The notes: generated by a model not told the origin, from the letters alone. A DNA stretch of 64,000 bases from Clostridiales bacterium Firm_04 (GCA_001603005.1 LVAJ01000001.1:27801-91800), one strand, 5' to 3'. Counted from the stretch's first letter, positions 45,157 to 53,806 are shown. A program made the numbers and translations.

Positions 45157-45300
45157 TAGTTTTTCTGAATATTATACAGTATGACACGGATTTTATACGG
45201 AAAGCTGCATAGTGCCGGAAAGCGCCGCCCCGAAGCCCTGATCCTGCCGTTCTGCATCATTCCCTTTTCATTCTTCACCATTCCCCATTCACTGATTATC

Positions 45301-45341
45301 AAAAACGAACTCCGCACTGCCTTGTGAGCAATGCGGAGTAT
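45301..45341 (-). terminator. Terminator after the 639-residue dockerin gene
   Basis: On the minus strand ACTCCGCATTGC pairs with GCAGTGCGGAGT and is followed by TCGTTTTTGAT. Confidence 0.82.
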
Positions 45342-45373
45342 TTGTAAGGATTGGTTTTCAGCCGGATCGCGGA

Positions 45374-47293
45374 TCAGTCTGCGAGTTCGTCCTCGGAGAT
45401 GATACGTGCGATGAACTGCAGGATCTTGCCGGCATCGTCGCTGTCTACATTGTCATCATGCGTAACGTCAGCATTTGCAATACCGGTATCGGTGATCTTC
45501 GCGGTCTTATCCGAATTTGCGAAGCGGCAGACCAGAACTGCGTCGGAAACATCGACCTTGCCGGAGCAGTCAGCATCGCCCCACTTGGTCGCTTCGGGCT
45601 TCGGTGCGGTGGTCGTGGTGGTCGTTGTCGTGGTTGTGGTCGTCGTGGTAGTCGTTGTGGTCTCCTCGGGGAGCTCCTCGTAGTAAACGGTGATATCGGA
45701 GAGCGTCACGGAGCTGACTTCCTTGTCCTTGCTGTCTGCGCCGTAGTAGTAGCCGAAGGTCGCGCTGCCGTACTCGGCATCTGCCTCAACGGAATCCGGC
45801 AGGATCCACATGATCTCCTGCTTCTTGCCTGCGTTCAGGATCGCGAACTGCTGCTGCGTATACAGATCTTCGGAAGCCTTGTCGGACACACCGACGCCGA
45901 AGACCAGCTTCTTGATCTCGGACGAAGCCTCGACCGTGAACTTGATCGCGCGCGGTCTGCCTTCGTTGTTCTTGCCGTCGGAGAATGCAACATTGACTGA
46001 GTTGGTCTTGTCGCTGCCCTGCGTCAGCTTTTCGCTGCAGGAGATCGAATCGGTAAAGCTGTACGGAATGGTCTTTTCGTAGGTGAAGGTGCAGGTCGCG
46101 GATTTCAGCGTGCATTTCTTCACTGCTTCGTAGCCGTCCTCGGTGTTGTCGCCGTACCAGTACTGGAACGAGACTGTGTCACCGGACTTCGCTGTTGCAT
46201 ACGGCTTGACCTCATCCGGAACATTCCACTCTGCTTCGATCCACTTGCCGGCATCCTTGAGCGTGGTGCCCTCGCCGACCTTGATCTCGAGATCCTCGAT
46301 GCCGGGTTCGGGGTTGCCGTCCTCATCGAGACCGTGATCGTTGTACCAGTAACCCTTATGGGAATCCTCATCGTCCGCGTTCAGCCAGTATTCGGTGTCC
46401 GCCGGAGACTTGTATTCAACATTCAGACCGCAGCCGTACATGAACGTATCCATGTTGGTGTCGGATTCGACGGTGAATACGAAGGATTCGAGCGTGATCT
46501 TTTCGGTTTCGCTCTTGGGATCGACATTCGGCAAACCGAAGTCGCTGTACATGAATTTCTTGCTGTTGATCGGATCGCCCTTTTCCCATGTGTTGACGCC
46601 GTCCTCAATGTAATCCTCCTCGCTTGTACCGCTGGTCAGCAGGAAGTCCACATCGTCAACGGTGCCGGTGAGCGTGGTGGAGATGGTCGCCGTGCCGTCC
46701 TTGTTGTCCTTGAAGGAATAGGCGCCGCTCTTTGCGCCCTTGCCGGAAGGCTTGGTCGGTGTTGTCGTGGATGACGCGGTGTCATTCGGCACGATCTTGT
46801 CAATGGTCAGCGTACCGCTGTTGGAGACATAGTAGTTGCGGAACTCAAATTCGCCTGCATACTCGCCGGTCTCGTACTTGATATTGCTGATGCTCGAAAC
46901 GTCGATCTTGATCGGCGTGGAGGTGTTTGCGGGGATGGTCGCGCTGGTGCCGGTGTCATCCGGATCGGCGGGCTTGGACGGGAACTTGCCGTGATCCATT
47001 TCAACCCACCACGGATCCTTGCTGATGCCGATGCCGAAGCCGTAGGAAACCGTAACTTCGTCTACGTCGGGTGCGTCAACTGTAACGTAAATTGAGATGG
47101 ATTTCAGACCGGATGTTGCGATCTTAGCCGTTTCGGTGCGGTAGGCGTTGGAGCCTTCCTTGGTCGTCAGCTTTTTGCCGACGGTCAGCGTGGCAGCCGA
47201 TGCAGGGACGATCTGTGTGATGATCAGTGCACCCGTCATGACCGCACTGAGCGCCGCAGAAATGAATCTCCGGCTGGTAGTGGAAATGCGCAT
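45374..47293 (-). CDS. Secreted dockerin protein with repeated beta-sandwich domains and Thr linker
   Basis: A long signal peptide ends near VPASA (about residue 33). Three beta-rich domains follow at about 35-165, 185-330 and 335-545; each has an aromatic strand such as VSYGFGIGISKDPWW, VEYKSPADTEYWLN and SFQYWYGDN. Then comes an uninterrupted run of 18 Thr (45608-45661) and a C-terminal dockerin (571-639, WGDADCSGKVDVSDAV and NADVTHDDNVDSDDAG). The domains resemble carbohydrate-binding or X modules of Ruminococcus cellulosomal proteins, but no active site is seen. It is probably a non-catalytic cellulosome component. Confidence 0.82.
   Translation of the reverse strand: MRISTTSRRFISAALSAVMTGALIITQIVPASAATLTVGKKLTTKEGSNAYRTETAKIATSGLKSISIYVTVDAPDVDEVTVSYGFGIGISKDPWWVEMDHGKFPSKPADPDDTGTSATIPANTSTPIKIDVSSISNIKYETGEYAGEFEFRNYYVSNSGTLTIDKIVPNDTASSTTTPTKPSGKGAKSGAYSFKDNKDGTATISTTLTGTVDDVDFLLTSGTSEEDYIEDGVNTWEKGDPINSKKFMYSDFGLPNVDPKSETEKITLESFVFTVESDTNMDTFMYGCGLNVEYKSPADTEYWLNADDEDSHKGYWYNDHGLDEDGNPEPGIEDLEIKVGEGTTLKDAGKWIEAEWNVPDEVKPYATAKSGDTVSFQYWYGDNTEDGYEAVKKCTLKSATCTFTYEKTIPYSFTDSISCSEKLTQGSDKTNSVNVAFSDGKNNEGRPRAIKFTVEASSEIKKLVFGVGVSDKASEDLYTQQQFAILNAGKKQEIMWILPDSVEADAEYGSATFGYYYGADSKDKEVSSVTLSDITVYYEELPEETTTTTTTTTTTTTTTTTTAPKPEATKWGDADCSGKVDVSDAVLVCRFANSDKTAKITDTGIANADVTHDDNVDSDDAGKILQFIARIISEDELAD
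45608..45661 (-). repeat. Poly-Thr linker, 18 ACN codons
   Basis: Eighteen consecutive threonine codons link the last beta domain to the dockerin. The codons alternate ACC, ACG and ACA, so it is not a pure DNA microsatellite. Confidence 0.9.
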
Positions 47294-47500
47294 AAGAAAT
47301 TACCCCTTCCTTTACGGGCTGCGTGAACCGGTACGTTCCGCAGTTCGCCCGATGTTTTGTACCTTTTATCATATCGAAAGAATGTGTTCATTTTGTGAAA
47401 ATTTGGTAACAATCAATGATTTTCGTCCTCATTGGAGCAATTCTTTTGCAGAAAACGGATTGCGGAAGCATACAGCATGCAGAAAAATTTGAAAATCCCC

Positions 47501-47529
47501 TTTACTTTTACGGACTAATGTGTTAAAAT
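47501..47529 (+). promoter_or_regulatory. Promoter of the YerC-like gene
   Basis: TTTACT (47501-47506), 17 bases, TAAAAT (47524-47529), with a 50-base leader to the ATG. It lies in a 294-base region (47294-47587) between divergent genes that holds no gene. Confidence 0.7.
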
Positions 47530-47587
47530 AAGAGTATCAGGGACGGATACCGTCCGCAGCCCGATGTCAACAAAGGAGGCATGTTCG

Positions 47588-47899
47588 ATGTTTAAGCCGA
47601 TGGATGAAGCCCATCTGAAAGACCTTTACGAAGCATTTGCCGTTCTGAAAACAGCGGATGAGATCGCAATGTTCATGCAGGATCTCTGCACGCCGCAGGA
47701 GCTTGTCGCGATCGCACAGCGCTATCAGATCGCCAAGCTGCTCTCCGAGGACTGCCGCTATGCGGAGATCGTCGAGAAGACCGGCACCAGCACCGCAACG
47801 ATCAGCCGCGTGAACCGTTCCCTCAGTATGGTCAGCTCCGGCGGCTATGCGATCGTGTTTGACCGGCTGAAAAAGCAGGCGGAGGACGCTGCGGAATGA
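47588..47899 (+). CDS. YerC/YecD-type TrpR-fold regulator
   Basis: The 103-residue helical protein has the TrpR-superfamily pattern: LCTPQELVAIAQRYQIAKLL and a helix-turn-helix in YAEIVEKTGTSTATISRVNRSL. YerC members are common in Firmicutes and are not tryptophan repressors; their targets are mostly unknown. AAAGGAGG lies 8 bases before the ATG at 47588. The stop overlaps the methyltransferase start (ATGA). Confidence 0.88.
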   Translation: MFKPMDEAHLKDLYEAFAVLKTADEIAMFMQDLCTPQELVAIAQRYQIAKLLSEDCRYAEIVEKTGTSTATISRVNRSLSMVSSGGYAIVFDRLKKQAEDAAE

Positions 47900-48681
47900 C
47901 ACCTGCCTACGGCGTTTTTGCGCAGTATTACGACGCGCTGACCGAAAATGTCGGCTACGATGCGCGCGCAGAGCAGCTGCATGCCCTGATTCAGAAGTGG
48001 CAGCAGCCCGATATGCCGGACAATATCCTGCTGGATCTTGCCTGCGGGACGGGCTCGCTCTCCGAGGCATTCGCGCGGCGCGGCTGGGACGTCATCGGCA
48101 TTGACGGCTCAGAGGAGATGCTCAGCGAGGCGCTTGATAAAAAGTATGACAGCGGACTGCCCGTGCAGTATCTGAAGCAGGATATGCGCAGGCTTGATCT
48201 GTTCGGCTGCATCAGCGTGACGGTCTGTGCGCTGGACAGCCTGAATCATCTGCCGCAGTTGGAGGATGTCCGCCGCGTCATGGAGCGGATCAATCTGTTT
48301 TCTAACGCAGGCGCGCTGTTTTTATTTGATGTGAATACCGAATACAAGCACCGGCGGGTTCTCGCCGATCAGTGCTTTGTCTATGAGCTGCCGGATGCTG
48401 TCTGCGTCTGGCAGAATCATTTGCAGGACGATGCGCCGGATTATCCGGTGACGATCCGGCTGGACTTTTTCGAGCAGCTGACGGAGAACAAATACCGGCG
48501 CTCAACCGAGGAATTTACCGAGCGGATCTGGCAGCCGGAGCAGCTGAATGCGATGCTCGCGGAGACCGGCTTTACGCTGCTGGAGGTGCTCGACGGCGAT
48601 ACCTTTGCACCGCCCGTTCCGGAAACGCAGCGCCTGCTCTATATCGCAAGAGCGGCAGGCGGGCAGCGGACGGATGCATAA
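47896..48681 (+). CDS. Class I SAM-dependent methyltransferase
   Basis: Motif I is clear (LLDLACGTGSLSEAFARRG, residues about 43-62), followed by VIGIDGSEEML. The C-terminal half has the YdcL/YqeM-like pattern TVRLDFFEQL-type strands. The acceptor is unknown. It is translationally coupled to the YerC-like gene and 33 bases ahead of hslO. 261 residues. Confidence 0.85.
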   Translation: MTPAYGVFAQYYDALTENVGYDARAEQLHALIQKWQQPDMPDNILLDLACGTGSLSEAFARRGWDVIGIDGSEEMLSEALDKKYDSGLPVQYLKQDMRRLDLFGCISVTVCALDSLNHLPQLEDVRRVMERINLFSNAGALFLFDVNTEYKHRRVLADQCFVYELPDAVCVWQNHLQDDAPDYPVTIRLDFFEQLTENKYRRSTEEFTERIWQPEQLNAMLAETGFTLLEVLDGDTFAPPVPETQRLLYIARAAGGQRTDA

Positions 48682-48714
48682 CGGACTGCATATTCAAAGG
48701 AGAGTGGATCATAC

Positions 48715-49620
48715 ATGAAAGGCAAGCTGAAACGCTATTTATCCGGTGACGGCGCAGTGGTCTGCGCGGTGCTGGAGGGCACGGAGATGTGCCGCGAAAT
48801 GGAACGCATCCACAAGACCTCTGCGGTCTGCACGGCTGCGCTCGGACGGCTCTCCATGGCGGCATCCCTGATCGGATATACGCTGAAAAATCCCGGCGAT
48901 ACCGTGACCGTGCGTCTGGACGGCGGCGGCCCTGCGGGGATTCTGCTCGCGGTCGCGGATGACCTCGGCAACGTCAAAAGCTACGTCGATCAGCCGGTCG
49001 TTGAGCTGCCGCTCAATGCAAAGGGCAAGCTCGATGTTGCGGCTGCGGTCGGTACGGACGGCACGATCTTCGTCATCAAGGATATCGGTTTGAAGGAGCC
49101 GTATTCCGGTCAGACTGCGCTGGTTTCCGGCGAGATCGCGGAGGATGTGACGCAGTATTTTGCCGAAAGCGAGCAGATTCCCTCTGCCTGCGGACTCGGC
49201 GTGCTGGTCAATCCGGATCTGACGGTCGCATGCGCGGGCGGCTATCTGATCCAGCTGCTGCCGTTTGCGCCGGAATCGGATATCGCGCAGCTCGAAGAAA
49301 ATCTGAAGGACGTCACGAGCGTGACCGATCTGCTGCAAGCCGGCATGACCGCCGACGACATTGCACAGAAGCTGCTGGGGGGACTGCATCCGGAGATGCT
49401 GGATGAATCCGAGCCTGCCTATGCCTGCGACTGCTCGCGCGAGCGCACCGAGAAGATGCTCCGTTCGCTGGATGTGCCGACGCTGCGGGAAATGGCGGAG
49501 GAAATGCCGGAGATCGAAGTCTGCTGCCACTTCTGCAATAATAAGTATGTGTTTACGCCGGCAGAGGTCATGAAAATGGCAGAAGACAAGGAAAATGCGG
49601 CAAAATCGGAAAGTGAATAA
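48715..49620 (+). CDS. hslO: Redox-regulated chaperone Hsp33
   Basis: Hsp33 prevents aggregation of unfolding proteins under oxidative stress. The C-terminal zinc switch has its four Cys (CDCSRER and CHFCNNKYVF). N-terminal motifs LKRYLSGDGAVVCAVL and HKTSAVCTAALGRL fit the family. 301 residues is normal. AAAGGAG lies upstream of the ATG. No terminator is seen before the tRNA promoter. Confidence 0.95.
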   Translation: MKGKLKRYLSGDGAVVCAVLEGTEMCREMERIHKTSAVCTAALGRLSMAASLIGYTLKNPGDTVTVRLDGGGPAGILLAVADDLGNVKSYVDQPVVELPLNAKGKLDVAAAVGTDGTIFVIKDIGLKEPYSGQTALVSGEIAEDVTQYFAESEQIPSACGLGVLVNPDLTVACAGGYLIQLLPFAPESDIAQLEENLKDVTSVTDLLQAGMTADDIAQKLLGGLHPEMLDESEPAYACDCSRERTEKMLRSLDVPTLREMAEEMPEIEVCCHFCNNKYVFTPAEVMKMAEDKENAAKSESE

Positions 49621-49660
49621 AATTAAAACATAAATTTATATAGAAATCCGAAAAAAACGC

Positions 49661-49689
49661 TTGACAAATCGCAGGAAATGCGCTATAAT
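49661..49689 (+). promoter_or_regulatory. Consensus promoter of the tRNA operon
   Basis: TTGACA (49661-49666), 17 bases, TATAAT (49684-49689), 31 bases ahead of the first tRNA. Confidence 0.93.
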
Positions 49690-49720
49690 AATAAGGCGCT
49701 GTTCGGTACAGCGCTTGTGC

Positions 49721-49793
49721 GGAAGCTTAGCTCAGCTGGGAGAGCATCTGCCTTACAAGCAGAGGGTCACAGGTTCGAGCCCTGTAGTTTCCA
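49721..49793 (+). tRNA. tRNA-Val (anticodon TAC)
   Basis: Acceptor stem GGAAGCT/AGTTTCC, D-arm TAGCTCAGCTGGGAGAGC, anticodon loop CTTACAA and T-arm GGTTCGAGCC are all present. CCA is not encoded. Confidence 0.96.
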
Positions 49794-49797
49794 TTAT

Positions 49798-49871
49798 GGC
49801 CTGGTAGTTCAGTTGGTTAGAACGCCGCCCTGTCACGGCGGAGGTCGTGGGTTCGAGTCCCATCCAGGTCG
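49798..49871 (+). tRNA. tRNA-Asp (anticodon GTC)
   Basis: Acceptor stem GGCCTGG/CCAGGTC with one G-T pair, anticodon loop CTGTCAC, T-arm GGTTCGAGTCC and discriminator G as usual for Asp. Four bases after tRNA-Val. Confidence 0.96.
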
Positions 49872-49878
49872 CTTTTAT

Positions 49879-49951
49879 GCGGATTTAGCTCATCTGGTAG
49901 AGCGCCACCTTGCCAAGGTGGAGGTAGCGGGTTCGAGCCCCGTAATCCGCT
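49879..49951 (+). tRNA. tRNA-Gly (anticodon GCC)
   Basis: Acceptor stem GCGGATT/AATCCGC, anticodon loop TTGCCAA and T-arm GGTTCGAGCC. CCA not encoded. Confidence 0.96.
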
Positions 49952-49960
49952 TCTCATCAC

Positions 49961-50034
49961 GGCGCGATAGCCAAGTGGTAAGGCAATGGTCTGCAACACC
50001 GTGATCACCAGTTCAAATCTGGTTCGCGCCTCCA
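49961..50034 (+). tRNA. tRNA-Cys (anticodon GCA), CCA encoded
   Basis: Acceptor stem GGCGCGA/TCGCGCC, anticodon loop CTGCAAC, discriminator T followed by an encoded CCA. Last gene of the tRNA operon. Confidence 0.95.
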
Positions 50035-50040
50035 CAATGA

Positions 50041-50081
50041 ACTCGCAGTATTCACTCCGGAAACTGCGAGTTTGTGTTTTT
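50041..50081 (+). terminator. Terminator of the tRNA operon
   Basis: ACTCGCAG pairs with CTGCGAGT around a 15-base loop, followed by TTGTGTTTTTT. Confidence 0.85.
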
Positions 50082-50111
50082 TATATACAAACTGAATCTG
50101 CAATGAAATCG

Positions 50112-50147
50112 TCCCCCGAAACGGCTGATTGTTTCGGGGGATTTTTC
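50112..50147 (+). terminator. Second intrinsic terminator
   Basis: TCCCCCGAAAC pairs with GTTTCGGGGGA around an 8-base loop, followed by TTTTTCTTT. It insulates the sigma-factor operon from the tRNA operon. Confidence 0.88.
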
Positions 50148-50206
50148 TTTCCGCGCCCGCATTTCCCCAGCCGGATCTGCGGAATCAAAAAAATAAAAAA
50201 CAACGA

Positions 50207-50232
50207 GAAACCTTTTTGCAGGGATGTTGTCT
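50207..50232 (+). promoter_or_regulatory. ECF-type promoter of the sigma-factor operon
   Basis: GAAACC at 50207-50212 and GTCT at 50229-50232 with 16 bases between AACC and GTCT. It resembles the self-recognised promoters of ECF sigma genes and matches the element at 5696-5719. It lies 26 bases ahead of the start codon. Confidence 0.65.
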
Positions 50233-50257
50233 TTATAGGTGAGGGGTGAGGCGATGC

Positions 50258-50818
50258 ATGCACAACGACCGCGAAATCATTGCGCTGCTGCAGAAGCGCG
50301 ATGAAGCTGCACTGGAGATGATCCGTGCCGATTACGGAAAGCTCTGCCGGCAGCTGGCATATCAGATCACAGGAAGTCAAGAGGACGCAGAGGAATGCCT
50401 CGGTGATACGCTGCTGGAAGTCTGGCACAGCATACCGCCGAATGAACCCGATAATCTTCGCGCCTACCTCTTATCGCTGACCAGACGCAACGCAATCAAC
50501 CGCTATAAGCACGAACGCAGACAGAAACGCGGCGGAACACAGTTCGCAGCGGCGCTCGATGAGATCGCAGAGGTCATTCCGGCATCCGGCTCTGTGGAAA
50601 CCGAGCTGGAACGCCGCGAGCTGCTTGCCAAAACAGCGGATCTTCTGCGCAGCCTGCCCGAACAGCAGCGGACGATCTTCGTGCAGCGGTATTACCTCGC
50701 GGCACCGATCCGGACGATCGCGGAGCAGCTTGGCATGACAGAAAACGCCGTCAAGCTGTCCCTGCTGCGAACCCGCAAAAAACTGAAAGAATACTTACGA
50801 AAGGAGGGATTGCTATGA
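50258..50818 (+). CDS. ECF-type RNA polymerase sigma factor
   Basis: Region 2 (MIRADYGKLCRQLAYQITGS, then EDAEECLGDTLLEVWHSI) and region 4 (LPEQQRTIFVQRYYLAAPI, then AEQLGMTENAVKLSLLRTRK) are complete, with no region 3, as in ECF factors. 186 residues. The ATG at 50258 is 6 bases after GTGAGG. It overlaps the next gene by 4 bases; that gene encodes a membrane protein in the usual anti-sigma position. The promoter just upstream looks like its own target. Confidence 0.93.
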   Translation: MHNDREIIALLQKRDEAALEMIRADYGKLCRQLAYQITGSQEDAEECLGDTLLEVWHSIPPNEPDNLRAYLLSLTRRNAINRYKHERRQKRGGTQFAAALDEIAEVIPASGSVETELERRELLAKTADLLRSLPEQQRTIFVQRYYLAAPIRTIAEQLGMTENAVKLSLLRTRKKLKEYLRKEGLL

Positions 50819-52017
50819 ATCCGATCGACTATATGGAGCTGCTCGGTGCGCTGCCGGATGACCTTGTGGACTGTGCCTTTTCACATCAGGCGAAAGCCGC
50901 CGGTTCCGCCGTGCCGCAGGAGCATGCGCCGATCACTGTGCAGGTGAAGACCGGAACGGCGATCCCGCTGAAAAAGCGCGGCTCGGTCTGGGCGCCCCGC
51001 ATCGTTTCGGGTGCGGCGGCAGCGGCATGCCTTGCCGTGGTGTGCGGCATGGGCATTCTGCTGCGTGATGACGGCATGACGATGCAGACGAGCACAATGG
51101 AAACGGCTGTTGCACCGGAGACAGATCTTCCTGCTGCGACGACCGCCCCTGCTGTCACTGCGGCGCCGCAGCATTCGGAAGTTCCCGCGCAGACGGCACA
51201 GACGGCGCAGACCGTTCAGACGACCGCCGCGCTGCCCGCAGAAACAACCGCACAGCCTGCGGAGACCGCGCCTGCGGCGACCGCGCCTGCGGCGACCGAA
51301 GCACCCGCCGCAGCTGCCCACGCGGAGACAACCCCCGCGGAAACAACCCCCGCCCCCGCTGAAACAGCCCCCGCAGAGACCGCGCCTGCCCCCGCAGAGC
51401 CGCAAACGCCGGTGTTTGAGCTTGGGGATGTGGACATGGACGGGAAGATCACATTTGTGGATGCGGCGCTGGTGTTCATTGACATTCAGCTTGCGGATGT
51501 TGACAGACTGGATCTCAGCCTGCTGACCGATGAACAGCGTGCGCTTGGCGATGTGGACGGCAAAATGGGCGGGTTGAATCATTGGATCTGGAACGAAGAT
51601 AAGCAGGATTATGAGCCGAACGGCGAGTTTTTCCCGCTGTCCGGAACGCATGTATATACCGACACCAGAATCATCGGAGATCCTGATGCGATTTTCCATG
51701 TTGCGCTGTATCGCAATTGGCTTGATATGTCTGATTTGACAACAGAAGCTTATTTATCCGACAGCAAATACTATGATGATCTTTACGATGCATGGTTTAT
51801 CAATGCTGAACCGGAAACTCAGCAGCAAATTCAGGATGCGGTCGATTTCTACAGGGAGATCCGGAGAGCAATTTGGGAACCGAAGGAATTGGACGGCATG
51901 CTTTGGGAAGGAAGCTGGCAGAAGTATCTTCAGCGAACTGTGTTCTTTGATACGGAAGTGCGCTATGATACGGGTGATTTCTTGAAAATGGCAGAGGAAA
52001 TGCGGGAATATTTCTGA
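50815..52017 (+). CDS. Membrane protein with external dockerin-like segment, probable anti-sigma partner
   Basis: Residues 1-60 are cytoplasmic (MNPIDYMELLGALPDDLVD start), one TM spans 62-83, then a Thr/Ala/Pro/Glu-rich stalk to about 200. Outside, GDVDMDGKITFVDAALVFIDI is a Ca-binding dockerin-type repeat; the second half is degenerate (LGDVDGKMGG). A further 150-residue domain (NHWIWNEDKQ onward) is unknown. Position and topology (translational coupling to an ECF sigma gene, single TM, short N-terminal cytoplasmic part) suggest an anti-sigma factor with an external sensor, as RsgI does for SigI, but the N terminus has no motif that proves it. The last 370 bases are more AT-rich. Confidence 0.7.
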   Translation: MNPIDYMELLGALPDDLVDCAFSHQAKAAGSAVPQEHAPITVQVKTGTAIPLKKRGSVWAPRIVSGAAAAACLAVVCGMGILLRDDGMTMQTSTMETAVAPETDLPAATTAPAVTAAPQHSEVPAQTAQTAQTVQTTAALPAETTAQPAETAPAATAPAATEAPAAAAHAETTPAETTPAPAETAPAETAPAPAEPQTPVFELGDVDMDGKITFVDAALVFIDIQLADVDRLDLSLLTDEQRALGDVDGKMGGLNHWIWNEDKQDYEPNGEFFPLSGTHVYTDTRIIGDPDAIFHVALYRNWLDMSDLTTEAYLSDSKYYDDLYDAWFINAEPETQQQIQDAVDFYREIRRAIWEPKELDGMLWEGSWQKYLQRTVFFDTEVRYDTGDFLKMAEEMREYF

Positions 52018-52047
52018 TTCCCGTCAAATGAAAAGGAGGGCAATCTT

Positions 52048-53601
52048 ATGAAGAAAACCATGAAAACCGCAATTGCACTGGTGAGTGCAGTTTCGATGCT
52101 CGGCACATGTGCCGTTCCCGCCTTTGCAGGCGAACTGTCCAGCGAGGAACTGATTCAAAAGTATGCACCGGGCGGCGCTTATCAATATGAGGATATCTAC
52201 ACGAATCCGTCCGGTTTTCCGACTGTTATGGAGGATGGTTCGACTGAACTGGCGCACAACTACATTCAGAAAATGAAAGCTGCGGGGCTTTCGCTGAATG
52301 AGCAGCTTGAAGAACTGACTGCAAAGTTCAGCAATATCAGCGGCAGCAAGGTTTCGGCGTATAACGACTATCGCCGCGGCAGTTATACAGATTGTCAGCA
52401 GTGGTTCGTGAATGCCGAATACGAAAACGGCTACTGGTATGTGCTGCGCGAGGACGGCACCGCGAGCATCGTCGGCGCGGATCAGGACTGGGTGGAGGAA
52501 AACAGTCCGACTGCGCTGCAGATCCCCGCGGAGATCGGCGGCGTGCCGGTCACAAAGATCGAGGACAATGCGTTTGCCTTTGAAACACGCTACAATCACG
52601 ATATCACGGAAATCACGGTTCCGGATACCGTGGAGATCATTGGCGACGGCGCATTCAATACCGCTATGCTTGGCGGAGACTGCAAGCTGAATCTGCCGAA
52701 GAATCTGAAATATATCGGCAGACTGGCGTTCTATTCTTCTGTACAGTTTCTCATGGATGAGTTCGGCGTCATAAAGCTGCCGGAAAAACTTGAATTTATT
52801 GGAAAGAGAGCGTTCAGCGGAAATAAAAATTCGACAGTAACAATGTCATTGGATGAATTTGCTGACCGTAATTTCCATGTTAAGTTTTTCAGCTATGAAA
52901 AGACGGGAAACAATTTCAATACGCACGCTTGCTTTTTCGATATGCCGGAAACACCGGTGTTTATCGAGTGTGATCCGATTGGATTCCAAGACTGCGCTTG
53001 GGGAGATGTCACATATTTTGAAAGAGTCAACGATTTGGACGTCTTCTATTTTCTGCCGGATGCAAGTACGGGAAAGATCAACACAAACATTGACGATCCG
53101 GAGTGCAGATTTATTTCGGTAAAGGAATATCTGGATAATCCGGAGCAGGTGCATGAAACAATGCTTAGTCTTGCACCGGAATATGGAAGTGCTGATTTTT
53201 ATGAAGAAGAATTTCAGCATCTTGAAAAGCAGTATCAGAAAGTCAAGGGCTTTATGGCTGCATATGATACTGAAAAGATGCCGCTCAATCATGTCGCGCA
53301 TTTTATGGGCGGACAAGCGCTGTACAACGAATACAACATCGTCACACTGGAGGATGTTGAGAACTACTACGCAAGACCGCTTGCAAAGCCTGCTGCAAAA
53401 GCACCTGCGCAGCTCACCGGCGACGTGAACTGCAGCGGCGCGGTGGATGTATCCGATGCGGTGCTGCTGGCGCGCTTCTGCGCAGAGGACAAGACCGCGA
53501 GCATCACCGATGCCGGCTTGCGCAATGCTGACGCGAACGGCGACGGCAATGTCTCCACGGAAGACGTCACCAGAATCACCGAGATCATTGCAAGACGCTG
53601 A
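52048..53601 (+). CDS. Secreted leucine-rich-repeat (BspA-type) protein with dockerin
   Basis: Signal peptide ending in AVPAFAG (about residue 27), an N-terminal unique part, BspA/LRR_5-type repeats at about 165-270 (IPAEIGGVPVTKIEDNAFAF, ITVPDTVEIIGDGAF, LPKNLKYIGRLAF, LPEKLEFIGKRAFSG), an unknown middle part, and a C-terminal dockerin (about 456-517, GDVNCSGAVDVSDAV and NADANGDGNVSTEDV). LRR_5 domains bind surfaces or proteins. AAAAGGAGG lies upstream. It follows the sigma and membrane genes in one likely operon. The middle third of the DNA (about 52740-53330) is AT-richer than both ends. Confidence 0.86.
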   Translation: MKKTMKTAIALVSAVSMLGTCAVPAFAGELSSEELIQKYAPGGAYQYEDIYTNPSGFPTVMEDGSTELAHNYIQKMKAAGLSLNEQLEELTAKFSNISGSKVSAYNDYRRGSYTDCQQWFVNAEYENGYWYVLREDGTASIVGADQDWVEENSPTALQIPAEIGGVPVTKIEDNAFAFETRYNHDITEITVPDTVEIIGDGAFNTAMLGGDCKLNLPKNLKYIGRLAFYSSVQFLMDEFGVIKLPEKLEFIGKRAFSGNKNSTVTMSLDEFADRNFHVKFFSYEKTGNNFNTHACFFDMPETPVFIECDPIGFQDCAWGDVTYFERVNDLDVFYFLPDASTGKINTNIDDPECRFISVKEYLDNPEQVHETMLSLAPEYGSADFYEEEFQHLEKQYQKVKGFMAAYDTEKMPLNHVAHFMGGQALYNEYNIVTLEDVENYYARPLAKPAAKAPAQLTGDVNCSGAVDVSDAVLLARFCAEDKTASITDAGLRNADANGDGNVSTEDVTRITEIIARR

Positions 53602-53726
53602 CCGCCGAACCGAACTTCATGACAACTTTTCCTTTAATAGTTTCCCGCCTGCCTTTAGGTCGGTACTAATATAGAAGTTTTTAAACGACTATTATGTAAA
53701 GACCTATACAGCGGGCTATAACTAAG

Positions 53727-53766
53727 AAAGACAGATACTTCACACAAAAGGTATCTGTCTTTTTTA
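53727..53766 (+). terminator. Intrinsic terminator
   Basis: AAAGACAGATAC pairs with GTATCTGTCTTT around a 12-base loop and is followed by TTTAA. It ends transcription from the sigma-factor operon. Confidence 0.85.
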
Positions 53767-53806
53767 ATTTATGTAGAACTAATTGGGTTAATAACCGATT
53801 AATGTA

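Larger units (their letters stand above)
44997..45373. other. Intergenic region between two dockerin genes
   Basis: It holds the promoter of the HExxH gene (45128-45156), an AT-rich stretch, a lone beta-type ATTCACC minisatellite (about 45257-45298) like that in the composite repeats, and the terminator of the next gene (45301-45341). I see no gene. Confidence 0.7.

Noticed and set aside
47588..47899. Tryptophan repressor TrpR
   Set aside because: The fold is TrpR-like, but the sequence fits the YerC/YecD family of Firmicutes and no trp genes are nearby.
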